From Lanius collurio (Eukaryota; Chordata; Aves; Passeriformes; Laniidae), in NCBI GenBank assembly GCA_020086605.1, contig JACBWW010000085.1:726230-790229 (forward strand): a DNA stretch of 64,000 nt, in the 5' to 3' direction. The position numbers and the translations under genes are program-made. Each line of letters starts with the position of its first letter. The first letter of the stretch is position 1. Below are positions 1-13,500 of the stretch, piece by piece. A model generated the notes under the pieces. It was not told the origin of the DNA, made no database searches, and worked only from the letters and a program-made list of their open reading frames with translations.

Positions 1-1243
1 ACTTTGTCCTGATGAACTTTATGATGTTCCAAGCAATGGGATTTTTTCTCTCTCACATGATCTAATGATCATCCATAAGTTCAGCCTAGTTTTCACTTTG
101 TTTCTTCTGCCTAAAATGCTTTCAAACACCTTTGGCTGTTCCCGGTGTTTACATAACTCTAAATATGTCACTGTGGTTTCTGTTTCTGGGTAGTCTGAGC
201 CATTATATATTTAGTTCTGATTTCTGCACAAACTGAACCAGCAATTATTTTATCTTTGTATTGCATGTTGGAGTGTATTAATAACCAGTATGAAAAACTG
301 TGAGTCCATAAAGAATGGTGCTAAAGGAGCTCCACTGGCTGATTCCCACATCCTTTTCTGGTGGGCTCACACCCCCTTTGTCACAACAGCACCTGTTGAT
401 GTTGTTTTACAGCTTTGAGTTGTCCAAATTCCTTTTCTTAATGGGTTTTGAATATTTGTTTAGATTGTTTTCTCCCAGAAACTGCCAGCTTTCCCAGATG
501 AAACCATGTGCTATTTCCCAACCTGTTTCTGAGCACAGTGGACCCCCTCCGCCTTTCCCCCTTCATCAGGCTTTCCCTGTCATCCCCAATAGTTGTATCT
601 GTCCATAACGTGGTAGTCTCCCTAAATATCCTCATCCTGCAGATGATCCCCTTTGATCAGCACTGTGTATGTTCAATAAAGCCTCTGAATACCATGGGAT
701 GTCAGGTTGCTTGAAGGGATAAAAGAGAGGATGCGATGCAGGGTGGAGATAGCTCCAAATTAAAAATGTCAGGGAATCATAGAATCATTTAGGTTGGAAA
801 AGACCTTGAAGATCATCAAGTCAAACTTAATCCAGCAGTGCCAGGTCCACCAGTGACCCACGTCCCCAGGCACCACAGGAGAATATGGCTTTGTGTGTTT
901 GGACTGGTGTTGGCAAATACCTGCATTCAGAGCTGCTGGAGCTGTGCTTGTGGCCTGCTGGCAACCAGGGCAAGTTCTGTGCTCTTCTTTAGGGGTCCAG
1001 TGTGTTTATGAGCACCATTGTTATTTGTGATGATTAAGGTTATTTTCATTACTAGCAAATCATTTTACTGCTTTTGTCTGGTTAAACTTTAATTACTTAC
1101 CATGTACAGCAGACACATATACTTATTAATATGCTTCTTTTCAATAACCTGCATAAACCAGAGTACCTTGAATTAGGTCCTGGTGATGAGAAAACGAGCA
1201 CTGGGCATTGAAGATTCATGTTCTCTCCTCTTTCCCCCCTCAG
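1..1243 (+). other. ZNF618: Intron upstream of first visible exon
   Basis: AT-rich intronic sequence ending in the acceptor of exon 1244-1500. It holds a reverse CR1 tail near 774-880. The two overlapping open frames at 315-714 have no splice or domain support. No promoter or CpG island is visible, so transcription starts outside the window. Confidence 0.75.
774..880 (-). mobile_element. CR1 LINE 3' fragment
   Basis: Starts 'gaatcatagaatcatttaggttgg' style on the + strand, which is the reverse complement of the CR1 3' tail, followed by the usual 'gaccttgaagatcatcaagt' block. The + strand right end is diverged. It is 5'-truncated, as is typical of CR1, and carries no coding sequence. Confidence 0.85.
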
Positions 1244-1500
1244 GGAGTGTTTGAAGAGGAGCCCGCGGAGCCCAAAAGCCGAGGGCTCCGACTCGGTGAC
1301 ATCTCAGTCCTCCCCCAGTGAAGAGGCTGGAATGATGACTGAGGTGAAAGTGAAGACAGAGGTACCAGATGACTACATCGAGGAGGTGATCTGGCAGGAT
1401 GAGACCAAAGATTCCAAGAAGAACATCAAGGACGGGCCCGGGGATGTGCCTGCGGAGATCTGCGTGGTCATCGGCGGCGTGCGCAACCAGCAGACGCTCG
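1244..1500 (+). CDS. ZNF618: ZNF618 coding exon, acidic N-terminal region
   Basis: First visible coding exon, 257 nt. A pyrimidine-rich acceptor ends at 1243 and the donor is GTAAGA at 1501. It begins with the last base of a codon (the upstream intron is phase 2) and ends with the first base of one. It encodes a Ser/Pro/Arg-rich start, then MMTEVKVKTEVPDDYIEEV, then an acidic and Lys-rich stretch, and closes with the conserved block AEICVVIGGVRNQQTL. The VKTE tetrapeptide fits the SUMO consensus (hydrophobic-K-x-E), which suggests but does not prove sumoylation. No folded domain is evident. The open frame continues upstream through the acceptor to an ATG at 1218, but that part is intron: the polypyrimidine tract lies inside it. 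The real start codon must be on an exon outside the window. Confidence 0.93.
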
Positions 1501-4500
1501 GTAAGACACGGCACGAGGCACCACTCCCTGGGGGCTGTGGGGACAGGATGAGCCTCTGGAGAGCTGTGCCTGGACACCCAGCTCTGCTGGAGGGCCCAGA
1601 GCCAGGGTGAACATCAATCTCAGGGTCCTGGCTCAGGATTATTGACCTTATGTGTCTGTTTGCATCTGGTCGCCTCGAAAGGCTCAGCCAATATCAGAAA
1701 GAAAAAGCTCCTTATCTTCTTTTGGCATGTTCAGGGACTTGCCCATCAGTCACCTGCAGCTCCTGGTGAGCCCAGGGCTGGGGGTATGTTTGACATAGAT
1801 GAGGGACTTGGAAAGGAAAGCCTGAGAAACAGCTAGGATGTTTTGAGGAAAGCTGCTCTGAGGAATGTGGATGCTTTCTGTAAATGGGACTGAGCTCAAG
1901 AGCAGGTTTTACAGGTTGCTGTTTGTTTTTCTGATCACTCCTCAGTTGTGGGAACACTTTTGACTCTGGGCTGGCTGTGGTGTGCCTTGTTCCAAACAGT
2001 GCTTCCTGTCCCCACCCCACCTCCCGCTATGATGAGAAGAAGCTTTTTCTTTTTTTCTGTGAACATCAAACTGTCCTCTCCTCCTGCTCCAGGGAAAGGG
2101 GCTTCCTGTGGGAGCCTGCCAGGCCACCACTCTTGCACTGCCTCTGTTGTCCCCGGCCTGGAGCAGGTCCCTGCAGTGTCTCTGAGATCCAAAGGCAGTT
2201 GCTAATACAAAGAAGGAAGAGCAGCTGGACCAGGTTTCCTTTGAGGGACTCAGAAGGAAGCTGATTGGAGCTGCCCAGCATTGCAGTTGGGGTTGGTTTG
2301 TCTTGCCGGGGGAGAGAAAAAGAGGAATTGATATTGGATTTTCTCCTGGGTTTTGTTCATCATTGTCCACACTGCTGGAAAGAAACCTGGGAGGTGTCCT
2401 TAGCTGGTGATTGTCTCAGAAGCATTGTTGTTCTTCCTGTCCTCCTTCCACCTCAGGACAGGGTGGGAGGTCAGTGCTGTCTGTGCAGGTTTAGGGAAAG
2501 CCTAAGAAGTCCATAAATACTTCTGACATAAAGATTTTACAGTTTGGAAGAAATGCTCTGTATTTTCAGAGTTTTTGTGCCTCTGCAGCTGTTGAGTGGC
2601 TGATCATTACATGGGCAAAGCTGAAAAGCATCTCTGGGGTCCTGGGAGGGAGAGGTGGAGCTATGACTGATGGGCAGCAGTGGGAGCTTCTCCTCCAGCC
2701 ACCAGCCCTTGGTGAAAGCATCTGCAGGTTGGGTGTTTGCCCTGCAGGAGCCTCTTCTCCCCACAGCTCCTGGCTGTGCTCTGCAGTGTCCCCTGGCAGT
2801 GGTGGTTTCCAGCTGAGCGTGGCTGCGTTGCTGTGCAGTGGGGAGGGGCTTTTGCCCTTGGCTTTCATGGGTGGACTGGAGGGGAAGCCAGGGAGGAGCT
2901 ACTGAGGGCACTGGGTTTGTTCAGCTGCAGCAGAGGAGACTGAGGGGACACCTCACTGGGGGCTGCAGCTCCTCCCGAGGGCAGCTCCAATCTCTGCTCT
3001 GGGACAGCACCCAGGGGGCTGCTGGAGCTGGGCCAGGGCAGGCTCAGGCTGAGAGCAGGGAAAGGTTTTTCCCCAGAGGGTGCTGGCACTGCCCAGGCTC
3101 CCCAGGGAATGGGCACGGCCCCGAGGCTGCCAGAGCTCCCAGGGAAGCCCAGGGTGGGGGTGTTGGGGGTCTGGGCAGGGCCAGGACTCAATGATCCTTG
3201 TGGGTCCCTTCAGTTTAGGCTATCCCATGGTTCTGTGATTCTGTGCTGTCCCTATGGGGAGCACTGGGGACAGACTGGTGTGAAGGGGGCACTCTCAATG
3301 TGTGGGCACTGTGGGGAGAGGGACAGATTGATTGCCCAGTTACAAGTGGTGGTTGAAAGCTCTATAAACTGGAGAGCTTCTGTCTGGAAGGGTTTTTTCC
3401 AATGAAACACACATTGCATTGGTTGTTGTAAAGCCTGGGCTTCTGTAAGGCAGCTTGGTCTGAAGGTGATGGGAATTGGTGCCAATTCCTTTGTGAACAG
3501 AGCCCTGGAGGTGTCCTGCTTGTCTGCCATTCACATGACCCTCGATTTTGGGCAGGTGGCTCTGAGTATCTCCTGTTTGGCCACCAGTCCTGTGCTCTGT
3601 GTGCACAGCCCGTGGCGCCCGGAGAGCAGCTCCTTGTGTTTGCTGAGCTCTGGCACCCGGTCCCCTCTGTGCCCCACGGAAATCACACATGGGCATCGTG
3701 CCCATCTCTGCAGACACCAGGGTACCTCACACCAGGAATGTGCCCTGTGTGCCACTGCTCCACTGGCCATTCCAGCTGCTCCACTGGCCATAACAGCTGC
3801 TGCACTGGAGCAGCCTGGAAGTGTGACCTGCTGATGGTGCTGGTGCCTCCTGCCTCCAGAGAAAAGGCTTTGTGACTTTGCTGCGGCTCCCCAGAACTTC
3901 CAGGAGCTTTCCTTGCCCTGGGATCTGGGAGCCCTGTATCTGAATCACTTCCTCCATGCAGGCAGGCGAGACTTTGGGAGGATTTTATTCACCTTCATCG
4001 GGGAAGCTGAGACTGGAGGTGTCAAAAATGGTTATTTTTACAGCAATTGCTGACAAAGTGGTGAATTGGGAGTGAATGAATCCCCCTCCTCTGTGTGGAA
4101 TTCCTGACCCCCAGCCTGTCTCCTTTCAGGGGGTTAAATGAGGGATGTGTCTGAGCTGGGACCACGGTGCTGAAGGCTCAGGGCACACATGGCTCCAAGT
4201 GACAGCTTTCCTGCAGGGCTCAGCCTCGGGGCTTGGCTGAAATGCACATTGCTAGATTTACATCTCTTTTCTGAGTCACACATCTGCTCTATTTGTATTT
4301 TTAGTTGTTACTTGGAGCAATTTATAACAGGGATTCCCAGCTCAGTTGCTGCTATTCCCTTGCAGTGTTTACATCAAACCAGGCCTGGTGTCTTTTGCCT
4401 CCTGTTTGCTTGCACAAGCTCCTGTTTCTCCCGGCACTTTAGACTGCTCCAGACTCTGCCTCCATCCATGTGGAGCATCCCAAACCCCACAGGGGCTGGA

Positions 4501-7500
4501 AGGGACTGTACCAGGTGGGATGGTTGGGGACAGTGGCCACAGGCCCCCAGCTGAAGAGCTGGTGCTGTTTGTGGGTTTGGACCATTTTCCTTCCAGCTGC
4601 TTTTCCACAAAAGTCTTGCAATCCTGTGGGATCCCCTCCTTGGCATCCCAAGCAGAGGAAGCCAATGGAGAGGTTGGCTCTAACCTGGCTCCTGCAGCTG
4701 CTGTGGAGCCCCCACTCCCCCCTGCACCTGCCCGGCCCCCCAGGGTACCCCAGCCCCAGGGCAGGGGTTCCTGCCCTGCACAGCTCAGAGATGCCACATT
4801 TCCTGCTCTTCTCTTCTTCCTTCTGGCAAGATTCACATGCTGACCTCAGGCCACCTGAAGAGCCTCAGTACATGGACACTTCTCAGGGCAGGGAAGTCAG
4901 GGCAGAGAGGCACAGAAGTCCCACCATGGAGCTGTCTGGAGAAGAGAGGAAAAGCAAAGACCACTTGTGTTGTAATTCAGGAGAAAGAGGGGGAGATTTT
5001 CAGATGTGGATCATTTCCTCTTGTTGGCAATAGCACCAGGTCAGTATTTGTGTTCTGGAGGACTGAGTTATCTGTGAGCTGATCAGGAGAAGTTTGGTAC
5101 AAGACTCCTTAAGCTCTCAATCTGCTCTCCCAATCTGGTGCTTTACAAAGAACATTTTGGAGAGGACCTTTCAAGTAATTCATTAAATCAGAAATGTTTC
5201 TGAGACAGACTGAAGAGAGAATCCTTCTGCTCCGAGTCTCTCTGTCCATCTCCCTTGCACACACAGGGTTCAAGCCATGGTGCTGATGTCTCAGTGTCTG
5301 AGCTGCTCAGCATAGGAAATTCAAGAGCACTTTGGATTCTCCCTGGTGAAGTAAAATAATACTGCAGAAGCCTTAAGAAGTTCTGTGACACCTCTGACAT
5401 CTTGTCAGGAAGCCATAGGGACAGATGGGTCTTGGAAATTTTTAATAGGCTTCAGCCTATTCCTTGGAAATGCATCCACTTTAAGGGCTTTTTTCTGATT
5501 TCTTTTTGCACAATTTAGATGGAAAAGCAGTGGAACGTGGCTCTCCCGTTGGATATACACGAAATCGATATTCAGGGACCTGGATTTTTGACCATGCATT
5601 GAGATACACGTCCGGTATGTGATGGAAGGGTGTGCAAGTCTAACCAGGGCTCAGGGAGCACAGAAAGCTCTGGAAGCAATGGGTGCATTGCCCAGATTCC
5701 AGCTGCGAGGCTCAGGAAAAGCCTGGCCCACCTGAGAACACCAACTAACCCCAACCCTTCCCCATCTCCCCTCCTGCCACCACCGGCTGTACCCTGCATG
5801 ACACGCCCTGAGTGGACAGTGACCTCACTGCTGGTGTCCAAGGCCACACGGGTGCATTCTCTGCCAGGCCTTAACACACAGCGATGTCCTTCTTCCTCCC
5901 CCTTTCCCCCACTCTAACAGCACAGTTTTTGTGGCAAGTCACCCCTCCTTTCTCTAATGTGAGGGCCTGTGGTGAGCTGAGCCCACAGCTGTGGCTGCTG
6001 GGTCGTGTCTCTGCCTCAGGTCTGTCACACACCTCCCTCACACCCTCCCCAACTCCCTGTGCTCCCAGGGCACTGCTCTACTCCCCGTGGGCAGGGGGTG
6101 GGTGCAGGTGCCCCCCTCAAAGTTGACTCCAACCTTCCCTGGGTTCCACTTGAGACCTGGGAGCTTCAGGGCAGCTGCACATAAGCCCTGGCCTGGGACA
6201 CGTGGTCCCTCTCCTGCCTCAGCTCCTGCCCTTGATGTCCAGCACAGCCCCTGCACGAGGGCTGCAGGCCCTGCTCAGGCTCACAGTGCAGACGGAAGGC
6301 ACTGCAGTTACCTGGACAGGTGACCCTCTTGGAGAACTCCTGCACAGCCACTGCATTTATGTGCTGCAGATTATCTCCAGAGGAAGTACAAAATACAACA
6401 AAAATGGGGAAGAAAATTCAGCCTAGAGCCCCGCGCTGTGTTTGACCTGTTTGCACCAACTCAGAGAATCACAGAATGCTTTGGGTTGGAAGGGACCTGC
6501 CATGGCAGGGACACCTCCCACTGTCCCAGGCTGCTCCCAGCCCCAATGTCCAGCCTGGCCTTGGGCACTGCCAGGGATCCAGGGGCAGCCACAGCTGCTC
6601 TGGGCACCCTGTGCCAGGGCCTGCCCACCCTCCCAGGGAACAATTCCTGCCCAAGATCCCATCTATCCCTGCCCTGTGTCAGTGAGAAGCCATTCCCTGT
6701 GTCCTGGCCCTCCATGTCTCATCCCCAATCCCTCTGCAGCTCTCCTGGAGCCCCTTTAGGTCCTGGAAGGGGCTCTGAGGTCTTCCTGGAGCTGCCTCTT
6801 CTCCAGGTGAGCACCCCCAACTCAATGACCTCCCGTGGCCTCGTTCCTACTCTTCCCAGTGCTCCGTGAGCAGCCAGCACTGTTGGGCCGTGGGTGGGCA
6901 TCGCTCACATCGTGCTGTTGGTTGGGCTGGACCTCAGCTGCACTCAGGGCTCCTGTTTGCAGGGCCCAGGTGATGCTGAGTGCACTCATCTGCTGCTTTG
7001 GGGCTCCAGCTGGAGGAGTTTTCAGAGAAGAGTTTTGGAGGTTGGTGGTGAAAATAACCAGTCCTTGAGCACGGGAAATGAGGGCTGGCAAACACTGCTG
7101 ACATGCTGATAGCCAGGATTTCACTCAGGTAGCCTGTGTGGAGTGACCACAGGTGGTGACTGTTCCACAGTTGTGTATCTATATATAAAATACAGTGGGC
7201 TATGAAAATAAAAATGCTCTGGAGCGGATCAGACACAGCCAAGTGCCTGAGCTATCAGAATATGTGAGTATTTTCTCAGATGGGTACTCTGGTGTAGCAG
7301 ACTGTAGCGAATGGACTCTTTCAGTATCAGTGACAGAGGAGCCCCCCCAGCTCAGAGGACAGCCCCAAGTGGTGCTTTCAGTTGTGGGCAGGGAATTCAG
7401 GGCTCTGACACTCTGAAAGGGGGGTGTTTTATTCCCAGGCTGTAAGAATGGGCCATGGGAAGGGGAAAAAGGTCTGTGAGCATAGTGTGTTCAGACAGCA

Positions 7501-10500
7501 CCCTGGGTTTGTTCTGCCAGAGCTCACTTTGAGTAGCTCCAGGTGAGTATTGCTGTGAATGCTCTTTGGGAAGATTTATCTGGATGTGTGTCAATGTTTT
7601 TGTTCTTGTTTGTGGCTCCTTCCTGAGTTCTGGTGTTTGGCATGGTCAGGAAAAGATTGTTTCAAGGTTGTGTGAGGAAGGGTCCATGGAAATGGAATTC
7701 CGCATTTACACCAAATTAATTTGGCCCTTTTTTCTCCCACCTCCTCTTCAGCCAAGTGCTGCTCTCACCCTCCCAAAGAGCACCAAGGGGATCCCAGTTC
7801 CACAGCTCTGGTGGACAGCTAAGAAATGCAGTGCATGCTGCAAATCAGAGCCTGGAAAGTGAATTTATAGCCTGTGCAACAAAGTGAAGTGGGGGAAAAA
7901 AAGAGATTGAATCAACTCAAATAACAAATCTAAGGAAATTTTTGTCTGCCTGTTCAATAACAGAAGAGTATAAATTCATGGTATAACTTCATTATTACAA
8001 ATGGTTCTCCCAGCTCTGTTCCTCTGGTTTCATTTCAAATGACTGTTTGCAGATGTGTTTTCTGGAATTAGAGACACAAATTGAGAAGAGAGACTACTGT
8101 GGTCATGTGCTTTTCCTTAAAAAGGGCAAAAGTTCTATTTGTATCTGTTTGGTTTCCTCTGGGTGGATATTTACCAAATCTCTGTGGGTTTCTTGGGAAA
8201 TTTGTACATTGTGCATTTCTTGAGAAATTTTTGAAAACTTCTGGCCTCGAGATAACATACTGCCTTCTTTTTTCAGTTGAAAAGGATTTTTTCCCAGCTA
8301 CTAGGAACTTACTGAAAAGTAATTCAAGGTTATTTCTGTCCATAGGAAACATTAGTCATTATTATAAAATTATAAGTCAGGCTATTTTGAGAGTGGCCCT
8401 TTCACGTTAGCAAAGTTAAAAAGATACACTGAAAATGTAAGTTCAGGGTAATATGCCAAGGAATCTTAAATAAGGCTGAAAGGAAGAATGGTGTCTGGGA
8501 TAGTGATTTCCTGCTTTTATCTCCATGAACCTTCCAAAAATTACTTTGCTGCAAAGTGCACTCTTCTGCCCGCAGTTCATGGAGCAGTGTGCAGGGAGGC
8601 TGTTTTTTCCTGCTCTCTTATGGTGATTTGTGCTTCTCTCTTGTTTTCCAGGGTCTTACGAGTGTGGAATATGCGGGAAGAAATACAAGTATTACAACTG
8701 TTTCCAGACCCATGTGCGAGCACACAGAGGTATCTCACTCCTGCTGAAATCCTGGGAATCCCAGGGTAGCACAGGGCCAGGGCAGGCTCAGGCTGAGAGC
8801 AGGGAAAGGTCCTTCCCCCAGAGGGTGCTGGCACTGCCCAGGCTCCCCAGGGAATGGGCACGGCCCCGAGGCTGCCAGAGCTCCAGGAGCGTTTGGGCAG
8901 CGCTGCCAGGGATGCCCAGGGTGGGGGTGTTGGGAGGTCTGGGCAGGGACGGGAGCGGGGCTGGGTGATCCTGGTGGGTCCCATCCAGCTCAGGGGATAT
9001 TCTGTGATTTTATGTCTATTTTCAGGAAGGTCTTGAAGGTTGTTCTGCTGCTTCCCTAGTCACCAGTAATTCTTCTCTGAGGTGGCCCACTGAGAGGGGT
9101 TCACTGATAAACTTTGGGGCTGTCTCAGCTTTGTGGTCTTTACTCCAGCAACATTTCTCCCCAGATCAGGAGCAGCTCCTGTGTTTGGGGCAGTATTTAC
9201 TGCCCAGGGCTCTCGAGGGCCCCTCTGTGTGCAGGGGGAGCTGCAAATCACAGAGTTTCTCCAGGCAGGTCCCAGTGGCAGCAGTGTGGTGGCATCTCCC
9301 CAAGGTGCTCCATGCTCCTGCCCAGCTGGGAGTTCCATCCATTCCTCACAAGTCAGCCTGGGAGGATATAAATCAGATATGGGCATTGTGACTGCTGTAA
9401 TTTTATGTTCAAATCACAATGCTCCTTGAGCTGTCCCTGTACCCCTGCTGCCAGCTGAGGTCCCTTCTCAAATGCACTGTGTGGATGAAAGGTCTCCTGC
9501 TTGGTCAGGAGTGGCTTGAGCTGAGTTTTCTGTAGGACTGAACAATCCAACATTGTGTAATTACAGAAAGGTGAAAGTTTGAGGTGGTTTGTTCAATCAA
9601 AGTGTAGTTTGCAGGATTTGGAGCTCTGAAATACCAGAACAGCAGGGACTGGAAAGCAGCTCCTCCTGTGCCTTTCTCTGGGTTTGTTTCCTGTCGCTGA
9701 GGTAACCCTGGAGTCCCTGTGCCAGGCTGGCAGGAGCATCTGCTTAACTCCTCAGGTGTAACCAGTGCTTGAAAATCCAGGAATAATGGAGGCTAATACT
9801 AAGTTTTAAATGCTCAAACTCTCAAAAGTCACATGCAGAGCTGAGAAGTGAACGTGCATCCTTAACTGCTCAGAGTTTGTCACAGTCTCATCCCTTAAGT
9901 GCATGGTTGCATATTCCTTATGTTCTGTTTAATATCATGGGGCTGCTTCTGTACCCCTGGATACACACAAAATTGTTTTTCCATGCTGGTATTTCTTCTC
10001 TAAATACCAACAGAATTCCTTAAAGTCCTTTAAATATAGCTGCAAGTAGCTTCACTCTGCATCTTAAGGAAAAAAATCCCCAAAATAATAGGGATATGCT
10101 TTATCATTACATCACAGCATTGCAATAATAATTGTACTATTTAAATCTGGGACAAGAATTGCTTTTATTTTACTTCTCTTCCCCAAGCACTATGGGATGT
10201 TTAATTCTGCTGGAATTTAGGAACTCTGTTAGTATGAGGTCACCTCCTAGTGTGTGCTCTGATTGATTTGTATTTATTTCTATTTTGATAATGAAATTAG
10301 GCTATATATTAAATTATATGGGTGCACCAGCATAGACCTGTACATTTGATACCCATAGTTTTGACATGAACTCAGTGGAGGCACAACTTTACCTTTTGCT
10401 TCCAAGGTCTTTGTCATGTGTAGTTGTAGAAGATGGAAATTTTCAAAATTCTGAATGTGGAAATTTATCAGTAATTCTCACATCAGTGCTGGAGAAGCAG

Positions 10501-13500
10501 ATTTATATCTGTGATATTTAGAAAGTGTTGGTTTATGTTACTGTAAATGGATGCATGTAGTAGTAGCATTTAAAGAGCATTTCAATTGCCTTAAGACAAT
10601 AAAAATACAAATGAGTTATTTATTCATCCACACTCTTCAGCAGGAAATGAAACTGCAAAGGTGATGCAGCTCTGGCAGTGGGATTCTTCCATGGAGCTGA
10701 GGCACTGAGCAGAGTGTGCCTGTCTGCAGAGGAATAGCCTGCCAGGGAAAGGTTAAGGATGGGTAGGAAAAAAGAAGGAAGAGTTCTTTGGAGGAAAGCC
10801 CTGAGTGATATTCTCCAGTGTGAGCTGTGTGTGGAGTGGACTTGGAGCAGTGCTGGCATGGCAGAAAACTGCAGGAGTGAAGGGAATTTTTGTGAAAGAT
10901 GCTTTTATTGCCCTAAGGCTTCATAGAGGAGAAGGGGCTGGGGCATGGTGACAGACATGAGATAACGTGGTGGGATCTCTGCACGTTTTTTTCTCCCTGT
11001 GATCTCCAGTCCATGTCTCAGACACAGAGCCAGGGCACTGGCAGCCAGATCTCCCAGGGCTGCTTTCCTCGAAGCACTGGAATGTGAGCTCTCTTGGCCC
11101 ATTCCTGCAACTCTCAGCTGCCAGAAACTCCAGTCCTGAACCCTTCAGTCCTTTCTTTCTGGCTGGGCAACAGAGGAGCTGGACTGCAATGGCAGGACCT
11201 GGATTCCCTCTTTGCAGGATGGATTTTCTGGGTGCTAGCCATGGCTTTCCCAAAGTCTGGCCACCCATCAGTCTTTCCCAAAGTTAGACTAATCCTTACT
11301 CACCAGCTCAGCATCACAGGAGCTGGAACAAACCAAGGCCCCTTTCTTCTCTTTAGGTTTTTTGGCCATTCCAGCAGGAACAGCTGCAGTTTGTGATTTG
11401 CTGAAGGATACCCCCATCCCAGGCCTCTGCTCTCTGCTTGTTGGTGTGGTTCCTGTGTCACTAACGGGCCTTGGCCAAGCCCTGGGATCATCCTGCACAT
11501 GGACAAGCAGGGGATAGAAAAGGCTCAGCCCAGGGGAGAGCAGAGAAACTGGTGTTGATCTGCTTTGCACCTTTGGGGCAGAACAAAACATCTGTGTCAC
11601 CAGCTCTCTGTCACCACTCAGTGACACAAAATGTGAGGTTTGGGGGCCTCCAGTTGTCCTTGCTTTGACCTGGGTTATTTCTGAGCTGGTTTTTGTGCCC
11701 AGGGTCCACTTTGGAGCTGTGGCAGGGGAGCCTGGGCCTTACAGCAAGGGGAAGGTCTGTTGCCCTCTCTGCTCGTGCAGTCGAGCTGTCCTTACCCACT
11801 GCTTGTTTTTCCCTGTGCAGAACTTAGTGTCTTCTCATCCTTTGAGCTGTGCAGTTCCACATGAAGAGTTTTGCCCTGGCAACATCACATTTTTCTTTGC
11901 AATGAGCATTTTTTTGAGAAATTTTCCTGGATTTTTTTTTTTCTAGCTGCACCTGCCTGCACTCCAGCTCTCTGTGGCAGACCATTGCGTTGGAGGTGAC
12001 CTGTGCTCTTTGAGGTTTATTTCTTTTCTCATCTGCCCTCAGCAGCACGGGAGTTTATATTATAAAATGAGGCATTTTCTTAGTCTGTTGAGCATTCTCT
12101 GTGGTGCTGAGCATTGGCTGGAGAATTTCATGGAGCGACTGCTCTGGCAGTTTGCAGAAAAGCTGAGACAGCTCTGCTTCAGGACGTGCTGCCTTGCAGG
12201 GAAAAGTTCCCATTGTGCTTTCCCCTGAAAGCTGAGATCCAGGCACAGAAATCCCTATGTAAGGGCTCTGCAAAGAAGCAGAAACATAGGTAAGAAATTT
12301 CCCCACTATGTTTCATCGAGGAAGAAAGGAAAAGGTTGAGTTCCTTCCCTTTTGCCTCCCTGAAACGCACAAATAAAATAAAAAACCCTACAAAAAAGTT
12401 ACATTGCAGAGCTGAAAGGCTCCTTTGTGAGCTGCTGTGCAGCCCTGCAGGGTCACAGCTCCTTCCTCCTGCTGGAGTTCAGCTGGAGCAGAGGGGCTGC
12501 ACATTCCTGGTGCCAATGGAAGGCTCTGTCCCAAATGTTACCGCTTCGCCTACACGCAACCCAGGGCTTAAAAATGTTTTGCTTACGGTGCTTTTATTTT
12601 AGCTGTGTGGGGTTTTTCAGGTCATTAAAAGGTTTGGATTGCCTTCAGGAGTTAGTCAGCTAGAAAGTTCTGCTTTGTACGGTTGGGTCATGTTTAAGCA
12701 ACACGAGCAGCAAAACATCTGCATGTTTTGAGTCAGAAAAATTATTTCACTTTTAGATAACTCCAAAAAAAAAAAAAAAAGGCTGAAATTGCTTTATTAG
12801 ACTTTCAAACAGCAAATTTATAAACCTCTGGGATGAGGCCAATCAAGGGAGATATGTACCCAAAGGAGAATTCTTCCAAAAGCAAAGAAAGAAAATAGCA
12901 AGGCTCGAGTTTAACCCTCGCAGGATATATCACCTCTAGCCCAAGAATTGGTGGAAGTTCTCTGTTTCCAGATAAGCTTTTCTGGGCTGAATGATGATTT
13001 TGTTCAAGTTGTTTTTCATTATTATTTATTTACATTATGAGTTGTTGCATTGCCTCCCTCCAAGCCCTTCAGCTCTCCGTGTCCCCCCCACAGGGCTCTG
13101 CCAGCTGAGGGCTGAGCTGCCCTCACCAGAACAGATGCTGGATGCTCTGAGTGGGATTGGATTCTTCAGGCCAAGTTTCGAGTTTCACCAATTGTTAAAA
13201 AACTTCTCAAAGCTTTTAAAGTTTCAGATTAATGTTTTCCAAGAATGGGTTCTGCTCAATTCAAAAAAATATGAAAAGGAAGATGACTCATTCAAATGGT
13301 AAATATGGAAAAATGCTTTTTTCCAAAGCGCACATTTTTTGGAGTCTGAGTTAAAGCACTTCTGTCACTGAAAGGATTTTGAGGTGAGGAGTAGAAAACT
13401 GATAGAGCAGTAACCATCCCTGAGGAGAGATGGTGTTCCTGAGCCGTAGAAAGTTGGGGTTCATTGTTTATTTGTTACTGAAAATATCAGATGATTTTGG

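Larger units (their letters stand above)
1501..5518 (+). other. ZNF618: Intron, 4.0 kb
   Basis: Separates the N-terminal exon from the pre-finger linker exon. It contains a CR1 3' end (about 2898-3246) and a 21-bp tandem duplication (3761-3802). The many overlapping open frames on both strands lack splice-site support and most fall in G+C-rich, stop-poor sequence. Confidence 0.8.

Noticed and set aside
1218..1243. ATG at 1218 as a start codon for the first visible exon
   Set aside because: It lies in the polypyrimidine tract of the acceptor; the family has further N-terminal codons on an upstream exon.
12232..12289. Splice-like segment with acceptor CCCCTGAAAG and donor GTAAGA
   Set aside because: Its 58-nt length shifts the reading frame after finger 1, and no other evidence supports it.
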